Notes: generated by a model not told the origin, from the sequence alone. Positions 8,415 through 16,784 are shown, counted from the stretch's first letter. The stretch is DNA of 64,000 nucleotides from Clostridium sp. AM22-11AC (GCF_003473545.1 NZ_QUCM01000006.1:124001-188000), one strand, 5' to 3'. Made by a program: numbers and translations.

Positions 8415-8588
8415 TCAAAATGTGCCCATTCTTACGAATGAAAGAAATACCCTTACCACCATAGCGAATAGAAGAAGAATTATTTTGGCAAGTCCTAAGA
8501 CCAGCTTCAAAGCTCCAAGAATTATCCTTAATATCCACTTGAATATCTCTAAAATTACTGTTCCTACGGCTCCCATAACTCTTCTCAT
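8415..8588 (-). CDS. 57-residue hydrophobic membrane protein
   Basis: A small protein dominated by an almost unbroken hydrophobic stretch (ILEIFKWILRIILGALKLVL and onward, residues ~11-50) with scattered Lys/Arg, compatible with two short membrane helices or an amphipathic membrane-binding helix. The start at 8588 (MRRVMGAV) is preferred: AAAGGAG is 10 nt upstream, and this start does not overlap ParR. It directly follows parR. The basic-hydrophobic composition resembles small membrane-active peptides, but I cannot assign a function; a toxin or membrane-anchoring role would be speculation. Confidence 0.65.
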   Translation of the reverse strand: MRRVMGAVGTVILEIFKWILRIILGALKLVLGLAKIILLLFAMVVRVFLSFVRMGTF

Positions 8589-8593
8589 AATAA

Positions 8594-9040
8594 TCAGTCT
8601 CCTTTCGACATCCATCCCATTGCAAGTCCTGCAACATCTGCATCGTCCATAACATCTTCTGTAGGTTCTTGTGCTTCACTATTGGCTGCCTGCATTATTA
8701 CCGGCTGACCAACATTCATCCCGGATATCACTCCGCCTAACAGCCTTATGACCTCTTTCCTAGCCTCATTGGTTGCTGCTTCAATGACTTCTTCCTTAAT
8801 GTCATCAATATCTTCTGACCGGATATATTCAGCCCTCTCTTTTTCCTTCTTCTTGATAACAAAAGTTTCTTTTCCATAATTATCAATGTAGAACTGAATC
8901 GCATCTATAATGAACTGGTTCTTAGATTTGAAAATCTTCGGATCAAGGTTCTGAATCACATCATTGATTTTCACATGCTGAGGATTGCTCATGTTGAGGC
9001 GGACAGAAGTTTTTACTTCATATTCAAGTCTTCTTCCCAT
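8594..9040 (-). CDS. parR: ParR-like centromere-binding adaptor
   Basis: A 148-residue protein beginning with a ribbon-helix-helix-like region: KTSVRLNMSNPQHVKINDVI, then NQFIIDAIQFYIDNYG, then a Lys/Glu-rich helix and an acidic tail. This layout, directly downstream of an actin-like ParM gene with an 11-nt gap, fits the adaptor of a type II partition system that binds a centromere-like DNA site and the end of the ParM filament. The second of two ATGs (9040) is chosen because AAGGAGG then sits 6 nt away. No tandem iterons typical of parC were found next to the operon; the repeats at 12066-12140 are a possible alternative site. Confidence 0.75.
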   Translation of the reverse strand: MGRRLEYEVKTSVRLNMSNPQHVKINDVIQNLDPKIFKSKNQFIIDAIQFYIDNYGKETFVIKKKEKERAEYIRSEDIDDIKEEVIEAATNEARKEVIRLLGGVISGMNVGQPVIMQAANSEAQEPTEDVMDDADVAGLAMGWMSKGD

Positions 9041-9051
9041 CATCTGCCTCC

Positions 9052-9972
9052 TTATGATAATCGCTTAGTGCTTTTAAGCCCCATCGTGGCAAGCTGCTCA
9101 TATCCTCTTGCATTTGCCTTTACATCAAGGTTATAGGAAATGTTCTTGGCATCATGGCTACCAAAATTCTTCATCACAACTGCCCCGCCACCGACAAATA
9201 CAATCGGTGTAGTCTTTAAGTTATACCCAAACTCACGAATTGAGTTATATACCTTATCAACAAAATCCTCTATCTCTGCCTTGATAATGGCAAAGTATTC
9301 ATCATCAATATCTGACCTGCCATATCGCATGATGTTCTGTATCTCTGACTCGTCTACCTCTCCGTTAAGTTGTCTTACACACTGTTCATTGATAGAACGC
9401 ATACAGGTAATAAGACCTTTTGGTATCGTCACACACTTTGATTCATCCGGTGACTTGTTGATTACCGGCATAATGTCGATTGTCCAGCTACCGATATCTA
9501 CTATCAGCGTTTTCTTTGCCATTGTAGGAATCTTGTCCACTACTGCTGCATAACACTGAGGGAATACTGCCACATCATCCATTTCAATATAATACGGCTC
9601 ATTCTCATATTTGAAGCTTACACGCTTATTCTTTGTCAGGTACTTGATAAAATCATTCTTCTCTGCACCAAACCTTGTAAGTGGAAGTCCTACTGCAAGG
9701 AATACCTTTGCCTCTGCAAGACCTCTTCTTTTAAGTTCCTTAGCAACTGCTGCAAGAGTGAGAAGATAAAAGCTGTCATCTTCGACCTTTGTATCCTTTA
9801 CTTCCTGCCTCACAGTTCCAACCTTATAGAACTTTCCTTCATACTCAAGTACATCGCCGAAAAGTGCCGGAGTTGTTGTAATCTCCTTAACTCCTGTGAC
9901 AAATACCTGAGAAATTGTTTTCATCATTGACCAACCATGATCAATGCCGATTACTTCTAACTTGTTATTCAT
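9052..9972 (-). CDS. parM: ParM/StbA-type actin-like partition ATPase
   Basis: A 306-residue actin-fold ATPase. Visible motifs are the phosphate-1 strand VIGIDHGWSMMKT near the N-terminus, VFLAVGLPL at the end of subdomain I, the phosphate-2 motif LIVDIGSWTIDI in the middle, and the adenosine motif IVFVGGGAVVMK near the C-terminus. It would polymerise to separate copies of the circular ICE, pairing with the ParR-like protein just downstream. The start MNNKLEV at 9972 puts the first beta strand where ParM needs it. An in-frame GTG at 10023, 17 codons upstream, is an alternative with overlap to the previous gene. Confidence 0.85.
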   Translation of the reverse strand: MNNKLEVIGIDHGWSMMKTISQVFVTGVKEITTTPALFGDVLEYEGKFYKVGTVRQEVKDTKVEDDSFYLLTLAAVAKELKRRGLAEAKVFLAVGLPLTRFGAEKNDFIKYLTKNKRVSFKYENEPYYIEMDDVAVFPQCYAAVVDKIPTMAKKTLIVDIGSWTIDIMPVINKSPDESKCVTIPKGLITCMRSINEQCVRQLNGEVDESEIQNIMRYGRSDIDDEYFAIIKAEIEDFVDKVYNSIREFGYNLKTTPIVFVGGGAVVMKNFGSHDAKNISYNLDVKANARGYEQLATMGLKSTKRLS

Positions 9973-10023
9973 ATGTTTTGCACATCCTTTCTCCTTAAAC
10001 AGCCACTTGAACATCTTAACCAC

Positions 10024-10278
10024 CTACTTTCCTATCAGCTTTCGCATACAAGGAAAACAATAACCATTCCCTTGATAATATGGACATCCGACACATTCCG
10101 TCGGAAGTTTCTGTTCTTTTTTCTTAGATGGTTTACAACATGTTCCATTGGCACATCTGTTGTTATGTCCCCAGAAGAATCTACAATGCATACAATCTTT
10201 TAATTCTCTTTCAAGCTTTTCTTCTGGAGATACAAACCTGCGTTTCTTATGCTTATCTCTTTTTTCAACTGTTCCCAC
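10024..10278 (-). CDS. Cysteine-rich small protein (possible zinc-binding)
   Basis: An 84-residue basic protein with four Cys clusters in its C-terminal half: CMHC, CANGTCC, CVGC and a final CFPCMRK, spaced like two treble-clef or zinc-ribbon sites. The GTG start at 10278 is preferred, with GGAGG 9 nt upstream; an in-frame TTG at 10299 is the alternative. It overlaps the end of the 49-residue gene upstream and ends directly before ParM, so the three form one transcription unit. Function unknown. Confidence 0.65.
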   Translation of the reverse strand: MGTVEKRDKHKKRRFVSPEEKLERELKDCMHCRFFWGHNNRCANGTCCKPSKKKEQKLPTECVGCPYYQGNGYCFPCMRKLIGK

Positions 10279-10414
10279 CAGAGCTCTCCTCCCTTCCAAG
10301 GAGTGATTGCTCTCTTATATTTTCCAATATCCTGTCCGACTCACCTGCTGTCCTTGCTAATGAATACAATACGATAAGAACAATAATTATAAATGCTATG
10401 CTAAATCCCATCAT
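10265..10414 (-). CDS. 49-residue single-pass membrane protein
   Basis: ATG at 10414 follows AAGGAGG with an 8-nt spacer. Residues 3-19 (GFSIAFIIIVLIVLYSL) form one membrane helix, followed by a charged cytoplasmic tail with SDRILENIREQ. The end overlaps the start of the Cys-rich gene by 14 nt, indicating coupling. It is the first gene of the parM-parR transcription unit and directly follows the structured non-coding stretch. No family recognised. Confidence 0.6.
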   Translation of the reverse strand: MMGFSIAFIIIVLIVLYSLARTAGESDRILENIREQSLLGREESSGGNS

Positions 10415-10444
10415 CACTTTATCCTCCTTCAAATTAGTTGCCAT

Positions 10445-10935
10445 ATAGACAAAATTTGAATTTGGAAGTGATATAGTCTACATGGCTATGCTTAATGCTA
10501 AGCATGTAGGTACACGCCAGTCTTCTAGACTCCTATATCGCCCCGTGTACAAAGAGGTGTTCTCACCTCCGGGAGTTACAGACGAGCCACAAAATGTGTT
10601 TCACGACGCCCTTCTGAATTATCAGAAGCACTATCTCCTCTTTTAGCCTTTTGAGGATAAGGACAAACTTCTCGCCCTCTGTGGTTGATTATCCTTACGC
10701 AACATGCCGAATCCTTTTTCCAGATTTCCATCCAACTTCTCACCCTTCATCTTTCGATCCATCAGGCTACTAATATGATAGCTGTGACTTTCATCTTCCA
10801 GGTACATGCCCCGTAAATTTACTACCTACAGATACTCTGCAGTGCAAACTACTTTGCAAATCTGTAACTGATTATTAAATTGTTCATCCCAAGTTTTTCT
10901 TGGAATGTCCATATATTACATTAGTTTCTATAATG
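10445..10935 (-). ncRNA. Candidate structured RNA or replication/transfer site, gene-free
   Basis: About 490 nt without a supportable ORF but dense in perfect stem-loops. A three-way junction closes with 10470-10476/10533-10539 (7 bp) and has arms 10478-10484/10503-10509 (7 bp) and 10519-10523/10527-10531 (5 bp). Further hairpins are 10554-10559/10564-10569, 10611-10617/10622-10628, a two-part hairpin 10828-10833/10860-10865 with 10843-10848/10853-10858, and 10889-10893/10899-10903. I could not match it to RNase P, tmRNA, SRP RNA, a riboswitch or a group I/II intron. It may be a long leader of the parM unit, a free RNA, or a single-strand origin. Strand is inferred from the flanking genes. 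Confidence 0.45.
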
Positions 10936-10976
10936 CCGAAAGTGACAATCACGGGTCTTTTTTATCAAAACAGGTA

Positions 10977-11246
10977 CTATTGCGGTCTTTTTTCTTCACC
11001 TAACAATTTATTCCAAATATGCTTGGGCAATGGTCTTGTTGGTTCCTTAAATTTTTCCAAATACATCTCAAAGATATCAGTGTTAATCAACGCTGAATTT
11101 CCAACCTTATACACTGCCCCTGCTTCAGAAGCCAAAACCATAATCCTTGATTTACTTATGCCATAAATAATGGCACCCTCAGTAGCATTTACATATTTTT
11201 TCATAATGTCTTTTGTATCTGAATAGAACTTATATGAGTTACTCAT
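10977..11246 (-). CDS. DUF6462-type small DNA-binding-like protein (3rd copy)
   Basis: An 89-residue protein with the pattern of DUF6462 proteins of clostridial mobile elements: FVRYxEGAxxYxM-like helix-turn-helix, here YVNATEGAIIYGISKSRIMV, then AGAVYKVGNSALINTDIFEMYLEKF. These resemble MerR/excisionase folds; a role in recombination or ICE regulation is inferred. AAGGTG precedes the ATG, and the gene overlaps the preceding one by 8 nt. It is the last of three paralogues in one unit. Confidence 0.75.
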   Translation of the reverse strand: MSNSYKFYSDTKDIMKKYVNATEGAIIYGISKSRIMVLASEAGAVYKVGNSALINTDIFEMYLEKFKEPTRPLPKHIWNKLLGEEKRPQ

Positions 11247-11712
11247 TCAATTCACCTTCTTCCTGCCCATATAACGGCTCTTTCAAAGGTCTTGCAGGTT
11301 GTCTGAATTGCTCCATATAATTATCAAATATTTCCAAATTGATTAACACAGTCCCCCCTGTTCCCTCATTTATTTTATATGTTGCACCTGCTGCTCTAGC
11401 CAACTCGATAAATCTATGTCTGCCAATACTGTATATAATTGAAGCTTCTCCAATTCTCGCAAACTTTTTAATTATCTGTTTATTTGTTCCAGGCACTTTG
11501 TATATGTGTTTCATAAACTCATCAAACCTTTCCTTTTTTACTAAATGAATATGGGTAAGCTTGTATAAAGAACCTGCCGCCTTAGCAATATATTCAGTTT
11601 CTTCAACACTTAATCCATATTCATGAGCCACCTCTTCGACCCTTATGTATCTTTTTATTACCTCCCCACCATGAAGATAAGCCCTAACATCCGGCTGTAA
11701 TTGTGTTACCAT
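11239..11712 (-). CDS. Tandem-duplicated DUF6462-type protein (2nd copy)
   Basis: A 157-residue protein in which the DUF6462 module occurs twice: first YIRVEEVAHEYGLSVEETEY with AAGSLYKLTHIHLVKKERFD, then FARIGEASIIYSIGRHRFIE with AAGATYKINEGTGGTVLINL. The ATG at 11712 with AGGTG 6 nt upstream is preferred over an in-frame GTG at 11721. A two-module protein suggests binding to a two-part DNA site, but that is inference. The 3-prime end overlaps the next paralogue. Confidence 0.7.
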   Translation of the reverse strand: MVTQLQPDVRAYLHGGEVIKRYIRVEEVAHEYGLSVEETEYIAKAAGSLYKLTHIHLVKKERFDEFMKHIYKVPGTNKQIIKKFARIGEASIIYSIGRHRFIELARAAGATYKINEGTGGTVLINLEIFDNYMEQFRQPARPLKEPLYGQEEGELNE

Positions 11713-11721
11713 CCTTTTCAC

Positions 11722-11949
11722 CTACTTATAAAATTCATCATCAACTATATGGAATGTCTCAATGTACTCATCAAATATTTTTAAATTCACAAGCACTAAC
11801 TGACCTAACTTATAGATTGCTTTGGCATCCTTAGCCATTTGCATAAACTTTGATACGCCCATATGATACATTTCTGCTCCTTCGCTATATCTTACAAACT
11901 TTGTATTACCATTCTTCTTAAATTCCTGATATGCCTTTGTGTGTTCCAT
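11722..11949 (-). CDS. DUF6462-type small DNA-binding-like protein (1st copy)
   Basis: A 75-residue protein closest to the family pattern: KFVRYSEGAEMYHMGVSKFM then AIYKLGQLVLVNLKIFDEYI. The start at 11949 (MEHTKAYQ) has AAAGGAG 6 nt upstream. It is the first gene of the three-gene cluster and lies about 40 nt after a strong terminator hairpin facing the same way. Small helix-turn-helix proteins next to an ICE end often act with the recombinase; here that is inference because no integrase is visible. Confidence 0.78.
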   Translation of the reverse strand: MEHTKAYQEFKKNGNTKFVRYSEGAEMYHMGVSKFMQMAKDAKAIYKLGQLVLVNLKIFDEYIETFHIVDDEFYK

Positions 11950-11987
11950 GCTATTCTCCTTTCGGTATTTCAATTGTTCCTATAACG

Positions 11988-12027
11988 CAAAAAAGGACAT
12001 CTTCTAAATTTCTTTAGAAAATGTCCT
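11988..12027 (-). terminator. Strong intrinsic terminator between lysS and the ICE genes
   Basis: The minus strand forms a 15-bp stem (12013-12027 with 11994-12008, one mismatch), a GAAA loop and a run of six T. There is no T-run on the plus side. It stops transcription coming from lysS or the attachment region, or acts as an attenuator for the DUF6462 unit. Confidence 0.9.
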
Positions 12028-12191
12028 CTAAGTAATACAATCTTTAATTTTTCAGACTAAGCAATCTGTACTAACCTGTACTAATCTTTTTTTGACTATG
12101 CCAAAAATTGGTCAAATCTTGGTCAAAACCCCTTGACCAACTATATATTTTAGTACATCCAAGTGCTGAAACCCTTGGTTTTACTGGGTTC
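12028..12191. other. Probable ICE end / attachment region at the lysS 3-prime end
   Basis: This 164-bp gene-free strip separates core gene lysS from ICE genes. It holds two families of short repeats (next entry). A site-specific element ending right after the lysS stop fits integration into or beside the lysS 3-prime end, a target I recall for some Firmicute ICEs. The exact core repeat cannot be defined without the other end of the element. Confidence 0.5.
12066..12140. repeat. Helically phased short repeats at the ICE end
   Basis: CTGTACTAA occurs twice (12066-12074, 12076-12084) at a 10-bp period. TTGGTCAA occurs at 12108-12115 and 12119-12126 at an 11-bp period, and again inverted at 12133-12140, giving a perfect 8-bp palindrome with a 6-bp spacer. 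One-turn spacing is typical of arm-type recombinase or accessory protein sites. Confidence 0.7.
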
Positions 12192-13688
12192 TTACTTTTC
12201 TAACGACTTCATTGTTGGGAAGAGCAGGACATCTCTGATAGCTGCAGAGTTGGTAAGCAGCATGCACATTCTGTCGATACCGAAACCGATACCGCCTGTA
12301 GGAGGCATACCGATCTCCAGTGCGTTTAAGAAGTCTTCGTCTGTGTGGTTTGCTTCTTCATCACCGGCAGCAAACAGTTCTTCCTGTGCTTTGAAACGCT
12401 CTCTCTGATCGATCGGGTCGTTTAACTCGGAGTAAGCATTTGCCATTTCCCAGCCGTTCATGAAGAACTCGAAACGTTCTACATAGTCTGGATTTTCCGG
12501 TTTCTTCTTTGTTAATGGAGAGATCTCTACCGGATGATCCATAACAAAGGTTGGCTGTAACAGATGTTCTTCTACGAATTCCTCGAAGAACAGGTTCAAG
12601 ATATCGCCCTTTTTGTGGCGCTCTTCAAATGCAATATTCTTTTCTTTTGCAACGGCTCTTGCTTCTTCCAGAGTGTGGATCTCATTGAAATCTACACCGG
12701 AATACTTCTTAACAGCATCTACCATGGTAATGCGCTCAAATGGCTTTCCAAGATCCATTTCAATGCCATTGTAAACGATCTTGGTAGTTCCAAGAACTTC
12801 CTGTGCAACGAAACGGTACAGATTTTCTGTTAAGTCCATCATGCCGTGGTAATCAGTATATGCCTGGTATAACTCCATCAGGGTGAATTCCGGGTTATGT
12901 CTTGTATCAAGACCTTCGTTACGGAATACACGGCCGATCTCGTATACTCTCTCCAGACCGCCTACGATCAGACGCTTCAGATAAAGCTCAAGGGAAATAC
13001 GCAGCTTCAGATCTTCGTTCAGAGCATTGAAATGGGTCTCAAATGGTCTTGCAGCAGCGCCGCCTGCATTTGCAACCAGCATAGGAGTCTCTACTTCCAT
13101 GAAGCCTTCGCCACCTAAGTATTTACGGATCGCAGCTAAGATCTTGGAACGTTTTACGAAAGTATCCTTTACTTCTGCATTCATGATCAGGTCTACGTAA
13201 CGCTGACGGTAACGCATATCTGTATCAGTCAGACCATGGAACTTCTCCGGAAGAACCTGAAGGCTCTTGGAAAGAAGGGTCACTTCGTCTGCGTGAACGG
13301 AGATCTCACCGGTCTTTGTGGTGAATGCTTTTCCCTTTACGCCTACGATATCACCGATATCCATTTTCTTAAAATCTTTGTATGCATCTTCACCGATGCT
13401 GTCTCTTGCCACATAAACCTGGATATTTCCCTTCAGGTCCTGAATGTTGCAGAAAGAAGCCTTACCCATAACACGCTTAAACATTAAACGTCCGGCAATG
13501 CTTGCTTCTTTTCCTTCCCACTCTTCATAATGTTCCTTAATATCCATGCTGTGGGCAGTTACATCATATTTTGTGATCTGGAAAGGGTCCTTTCCAGCTG
13601 CCTGAAGTTCTGCCAGCTTGTCACGGCGTGCCTTCAGTACATGGTTTAAATCCTGCTCTGTCTGATTTGACTTCTGCTGCTCTCCCAC
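12192..13688 (-). CDS. lysS: Lysyl-tRNA synthetase, class II
   Basis: A 498-residue enzyme charging tRNA-Lys with lysine. It has an N-terminal OB-fold anticodon-binding domain (residues ~60-150, [20 protein letters not shown]) and a class II catalytic core with motif 2 ([18 protein letters not shown]) and motif 3 ([10 protein letters not shown]). The GTG start at 13688 has AAGGAG 10 nt upstream. It follows greA by 37 nt and shares the greA promoter. The coding end is intact (MKSLEK), so if the ICE integrated here the 3-prime end was restored. Confidence 0.97.
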   Translation of the reverse strand: MGEQQKSNQTEQDLNHVLKARRDKLAELQAAGKDPFQITKYDVTAHSMDIKEHYEEWEGKEASIAGRLMFKRVMGKASFCNIQDLKGNIQVYVARDSIGEDAYKDFKKMDIGDIVGVKGKAFTTKTGEISVHADEVTLLSKSLQVLPEKFHGLTDTDMRYRQRYVDLIMNAEVKDTFVKRSKILAAIRKYLGGEGFMEVETPMLVANAGGAAARPFETHFNALNEDLKLRISLELYLKRLIVGGLERVYEIGRVFRNEGLDTRHNPEFTLMELYQAYTDYHGMMDLTENLYRFVAQEVLGTTKIVYNGIEMDLGKPFERITMVDAVKKYSGVDFNEIHTLEEARAVAKEKNIAFEERHKKGDILNLFFEEFVEEHLLQPTFVMDHPVEISPLTKKKPENPDYVERFEFFMNGWEMANAYSELNDPIDQRERFKAQEELFAAGDEEANHTDEDFLNALEIGMPPTGGIGFGIDRMCMLLTNSAAIRDVLLFPTMKSLEK

Positions 13689-13725
13689 GTTTTTTTGCTC
13701 CTTTGTGATAAAGTTTTAAATTTAA

Positions 13726-14208
13726 CTATGATACTCTCTGGATCTCCAGTACCTTGTACTGAATAATTCCAGCCTGTGTTTCTACGTCTACAACATCTCC
13801 TACAGACTTGCCGATGAGAGCGCGTCCTACAGGAGCTTCATTGGAGATCTTGTTCTGAAGGCTGTTTGCCTCAGTGGAACCTACGATATAGAATTCCATC
13901 TCCTCGTCATATTCTACGTCCAACAGTTTTACCTTGCAGCCGATGTTGATCTTGTTTACGTCGATTTCTTCTTCTACAACAACTTCAGCGTTCTTTAACA
14001 GTTTTTCCAGCTCTTCAATACGAAGCTCGATGTCTCTCTGCTCATCTTTTGCTGCATCGTACTCAGCGTTCTCGGAAAGGTCTCCCTGCTCTCTTGCCTC
14101 TTTGATCTTCTGAGCTACTTCTTTTCTTCTGACTACCTTCAGGTTCTGCAGCTCATCCTCGTACTGCTTCAGTCCGGCATATGTCAAAATGTGTTTCTTG
14201 TCTGCCAT
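13726..14208 (-). CDS. greA: Transcript cleavage factor GreA
   Basis: A 160-residue protein of normal GreA length. It rescues backtracked RNA polymerase by stimulating cleavage of the transcript 3-prime end. The N-terminal coiled coil (~10-75) carries the catalytic tip acidic residues in GDLSENAEYDAAKDEQ, and the C-terminal FKBP-like domain includes APVGRALIGKSVGDVV. ATG start with AGGAAA upstream. First gene of the greA-lysS unit, driven by a consensus promoter about 165 nt upstream. Confidence 0.97.
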   Translation of the reverse strand: MADKKHILTYAGLKQYEDELQNLKVVRRKEVAQKIKEAREQGDLSENAEYDAAKDEQRDIELRIEELEKLLKNAEVVVEEEIDVNKINIGCKVKLLDVEYDEEMEFYIVGSTEANSLQNKISNEAPVGRALIGKSVGDVVDVETQAGIIQYKVLEIQRVS

Positions 14209-14372
14209 TTTTCCTGCTTCCTTCCTTTTGCTATTTGCTTACAACATGCATTCAGGGGCATCTTTTAATCTGCCCATTGCAATCTATGCGTTATCTGCAC
14301 CTTTCATGTCCCTGTTTTTGTTTCACGAAAAATGTCTTCAGTATCTCTTAAAATACCCCACACATTCAGTGT

Positions 14373-14401
14373 ATTATATAGGAAAAACCAGTCATTGTCA
14401 A
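14373..14401 (-). promoter_or_regulatory. Consensus sigma-A promoter of greA-lysS
   Basis: TTGACA (14396-14401), 17-nt spacer, TATAAT (14373-14378) on the minus strand: a perfect match to the consensus. It leaves a leader of about 155 nt before greA. Confidence 0.9.
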
Positions 14402-14417
14402 GTGCAGCCACAGGCGC

Positions 14418-14461
14418 AAAAAACCCTTTCCCACCGCAAAAAGCCTGCGGCAGGAAAGAGT
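14418..14461 (-). terminator. Terminator of yebC
   Basis: Minus-strand stem CTCTTTCC-CCGCA paired with TGCGG-GGAAAGGG, followed by TTTTTT, 26 nt after the yebC stop and just ahead of the greA promoter. Confidence 0.9.
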
Positions 14462-14486
14462 TTTATATGTGCTAAAACGTTTTTAA

Positions 14487-15215
14487 TCACTCATCCCAGT
14501 TATGATATACAGCCTGAACGTCATCATCCTCATCTAACAGATCCAGGATACGGTTTAATTTCTTAATATCATCTTCATTGGAAAGCTCTACCCATGTCTG
14601 TGGGATCATGGTAACATCTGCTTCCATCATCGGGATCTTTAATGCTTCTAATGCTTCACGTACTGCACTGAAATCATCTGGTGCAGTGATTACTTCGTAG
14701 CTGTCTTCTTCCTCGGAGAAGTCCTCAGCGCCCGCATCTAATGCAGCCATCATCAGTTCGTCAGCATCCATCTCGCACTCTTCTTTGTCGATGATGATCT
14801 GACCCTTCTTATCGAACATATAGGAAACACTTCCTGGAGTTCCTACGTTGCCGCCGCCCTTTGTAAATGCGCTTCTGACATTTGCTGCAGTACGGTTCTT
14901 GTTGTCTGTCAGAGTATCTACGATAATAGCAACACCACTTGGGCCGTAGCCTTCGTATGTAAGTGTTTCGTAGTTTACGGAAGCTGCATCGCCTGCTGCC
15001 TTCTTGATTCCACGGTCAATGGTATCGTTTGGCATGTTGTTTGCTTTTGCCTTTGCAATAACATCACGAAGCTTGCTGTTGTTTGCCGGATCTGGTCCGC
15101 CCTCTTTTACAGCTACTGCTAACTCTCTGCCGATCACAGTAAAGATCTTACCTTTAGCAGCATCGTTACGCTCCTTTTTGTGTTTGATATTAGCAAATTT
15201 TGAATGTCCTGACAT
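14487..15215 (-). CDS. yebC: YebC/PmpR-family protein (translation factor/regulator)
   Basis: A 242-residue protein of the conserved YebC/TACO1 family, starting with the signature [20 protein letters not shown]. It has the typical three-domain layout and the middle segment [19 protein letters not shown]. Members have been described as transcriptional regulators and, more recently, as ribosome factors that relieve stalling; I cannot tell which applies here. AAAGGGTG lies 8 nt before the ATG. Monocistronic: own promoter at 15297-15325 and terminator at 14418-14461. Confidence 0.95.
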   Translation of the reverse strand: MSGHSKFANIKHKKERNDAAKGKIFTVIGRELAVAVKEGGPDPANNSKLRDVIAKAKANNMPNDTIDRGIKKAAGDAASVNYETLTYEGYGPSGVAIIVDTLTDNKNRTAANVRSAFTKGGGNVGTPGSVSYMFDKKGQIIIDKEECEMDADELMMAALDAGAEDFSEEEDSYEVITAPDDFSAVREALEALKIPMMEADVTMIPQTWVELSNEDDIKKLNRILDLLDEDDDVQAVYHNWDE

Positions 15216-15296
15216 TGGTATAACACCCTTTCTTTATTTCTTGTTTCTTTCGTTTACGAAATTTTACAATATCATCTCTGATATTACATCTTTTCT

Positions 15297-15325
15297 ATAC
15301 TAACACGATTTTTTTTATCTGACAA
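15297..15325 (-). promoter_or_regulatory. Promoter of yebC
   Basis: TTGTCA (15320-15325), 17-nt spacer, TAGTAT (15297-15302) on the minus strand, about 80 nt before the yebC start. Confidence 0.6.
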
Positions 15326-15332
15326 GATAAAA

Positions 15333-16712
15333 TCAGACCTGGATCGCCAGATTTTTAAGCCATTTTTTCTGACGGTAGCGTATATAGCCCAGGATCAGCT
15401 TATAAACTTCTTCTGACATAACAAGGGCATAGACCCCGTAAATAGGCAGATGCCATACTAATGCGCCTAAAAACGCCAGCGGAACTCCAATGCACCATAC
15501 ACCGCTGGTATCCAGGAACAGGCACATCCTGGTATCACCACCGCTTCGCAGTACACCTACGATATTTACATAGTTAAACATCTTTGCAGGCATATAAGCA
15601 ACAAATACCAGCAGACACCGGCTTACATCCATGGCTACTTCCGGTGTAATGCTGTAAATACCGATGATCTTCCACCTTCCAAGTATCAGACACACCCCTG
15701 CTGTTATAGTAACAATAAACTGCAGGATAAAAAACTGGGTAGCATATTTTTCTGCACGTTTTAACTTACCAGCACCAAGTTCATTTCCCAGGATAACTGC
15801 TGTGGCTGCGCTTAAGCCCTGGAATAATACCACCGCAATGTCCTGAATGGTGGTTGCAATAGTAATAGCTGCCACTGCGTCATCGCTCATACGTCCATAC
15901 GCCAGGGAATACATGGTAGTGCCCAGTCCCCACATAAATTCATTTGCAATGACCGGGGCGGATGTTTCCAAAAACTGAGTGATAAACGCCTTATGCCAGC
16001 CAAACATTCCCTTCGGTCCGCAGGCAAGAGGCAGTTTCTTCCCATATACATAGAAAAGTACCAGAGTCACCTCAATGCATCTGGCAGTAAGTGTAGCGCA
16101 GGCAGCACCGGCTACGCCCATGGTCGGTGCGCCAAACTTTCCAAAAATAAGCACATAGTTTAAGCAGATATTAACAACAATGGCAATACAGCTGCAGATC
16201 ACCGGAAATACTACTTTATTGGTAGCGCGAAGCATTGCCACATATACATTGGTAAGCGCAATAAACGGATAGCTTAAAGCTGCGATCCGAAGATACTTTG
16301 CCCCCAGTTCAATGCTTCCCTCACTGGTGGTAAAGATCCTCATGACCATTCTGGGAGCCGTAAGGGCCGGGACCACAAAAAACATGGCTCCCACCATAGC
16401 AAGCATCACACAAAGTCCTAAAACCTTCCTGATATTTTTCACATCACCGCTGCCCCAGAACTGGGCTGCTAAAATACCACCGCCGCTGACAATTCCAAAA
16501 ACCAGCAGTGAAAACACGAAAAACACCTTATTTGCAAGTCCAACGGCTGCGATCGCTGTTGATCCCAGTCCTCCGATCATAAGGGTATCTACCATATTTA
16601 CAATGGTATTTAACATTCCCTGTAGTGCCACCGGGCATGCGATCATAAGTGCCTTTTTTAAGAAGCGCCCGTCATGAAGCATTTCCCAGGTACTTTTTAA
16701 TATTCCTCCCAT
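15333..16712 (-). CDS. MATE-family multidrug/metabolite efflux transporter
   Basis: A 459-residue integral membrane protein with about 12 helices in two homologous halves, typical of MATE cation-coupled exporters. The N-terminal half has IACPVALQGMLNTIVNMVDT and MIGGLGSTAIAAVGLANKVF, the family signature region. Substrate cannot be predicted. The ATG at 16712 (MGGILK) is chosen because GGAG lies 6 nt upstream; the upstream in-frame ATG at 16724 has no ribosome binding site. Confidence 0.92.
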   Translation of the reverse strand: MGGILKSTWEMLHDGRFLKKALMIACPVALQGMLNTIVNMVDTLMIGGLGSTAIAAVGLANKVFFVFSLLVFGIVSGGGILAAQFWGSGDVKNIRKVLGLCVMLAMVGAMFFVVPALTAPRMVMRIFTTSEGSIELGAKYLRIAALSYPFIALTNVYVAMLRATNKVVFPVICSCIAIVVNICLNYVLIFGKFGAPTMGVAGAACATLTARCIEVTLVLFYVYGKKLPLACGPKGMFGWHKAFITQFLETSAPVIANEFMWGLGTTMYSLAYGRMSDDAVAAITIATTIQDIAVVLFQGLSAATAVILGNELGAGKLKRAEKYATQFFILQFIVTITAGVCLILGRWKIIGIYSITPEVAMDVSRCLLVFVAYMPAKMFNYVNIVGVLRSGGDTRMCLFLDTSGVWCIGVPLAFLGALVWHLPIYGVYALVMSEEVYKLILGYIRYRQKKWLKNLAIQV

Positions 16713-16784
16713 TTTTATCTCCATTATCTGTTGTTGTCTTTACATAAGAACAGCCTGGAAAAGCAGGACTGTACCACTCACAGC

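Noticed and set aside
8374..8679. A 101-codon minus-strand ORF overlapping parR and the 57-residue gene
   Set aside because: It is in another frame, lacks a ribosome binding site and conflicts with two better-supported genes.
10128..10448. Plus-strand 106-codon ORF over the microprotein genes
   Set aside because: Antisense to two well-supported minus-strand genes; no start signal.
10445..10935. Identification of the structured stretch as RNase P, tmRNA, SRP RNA or a group II intron
   Set aside because: The diagnostic sequences (for example the tmRNA tRNA-like end or a domain V hairpin) are not present.
12028..12191. A tRNA gene as the ICE target
   Set aside because: No cloverleaf or T-loop sequence was found; the neighbouring target candidate is lysS itself.
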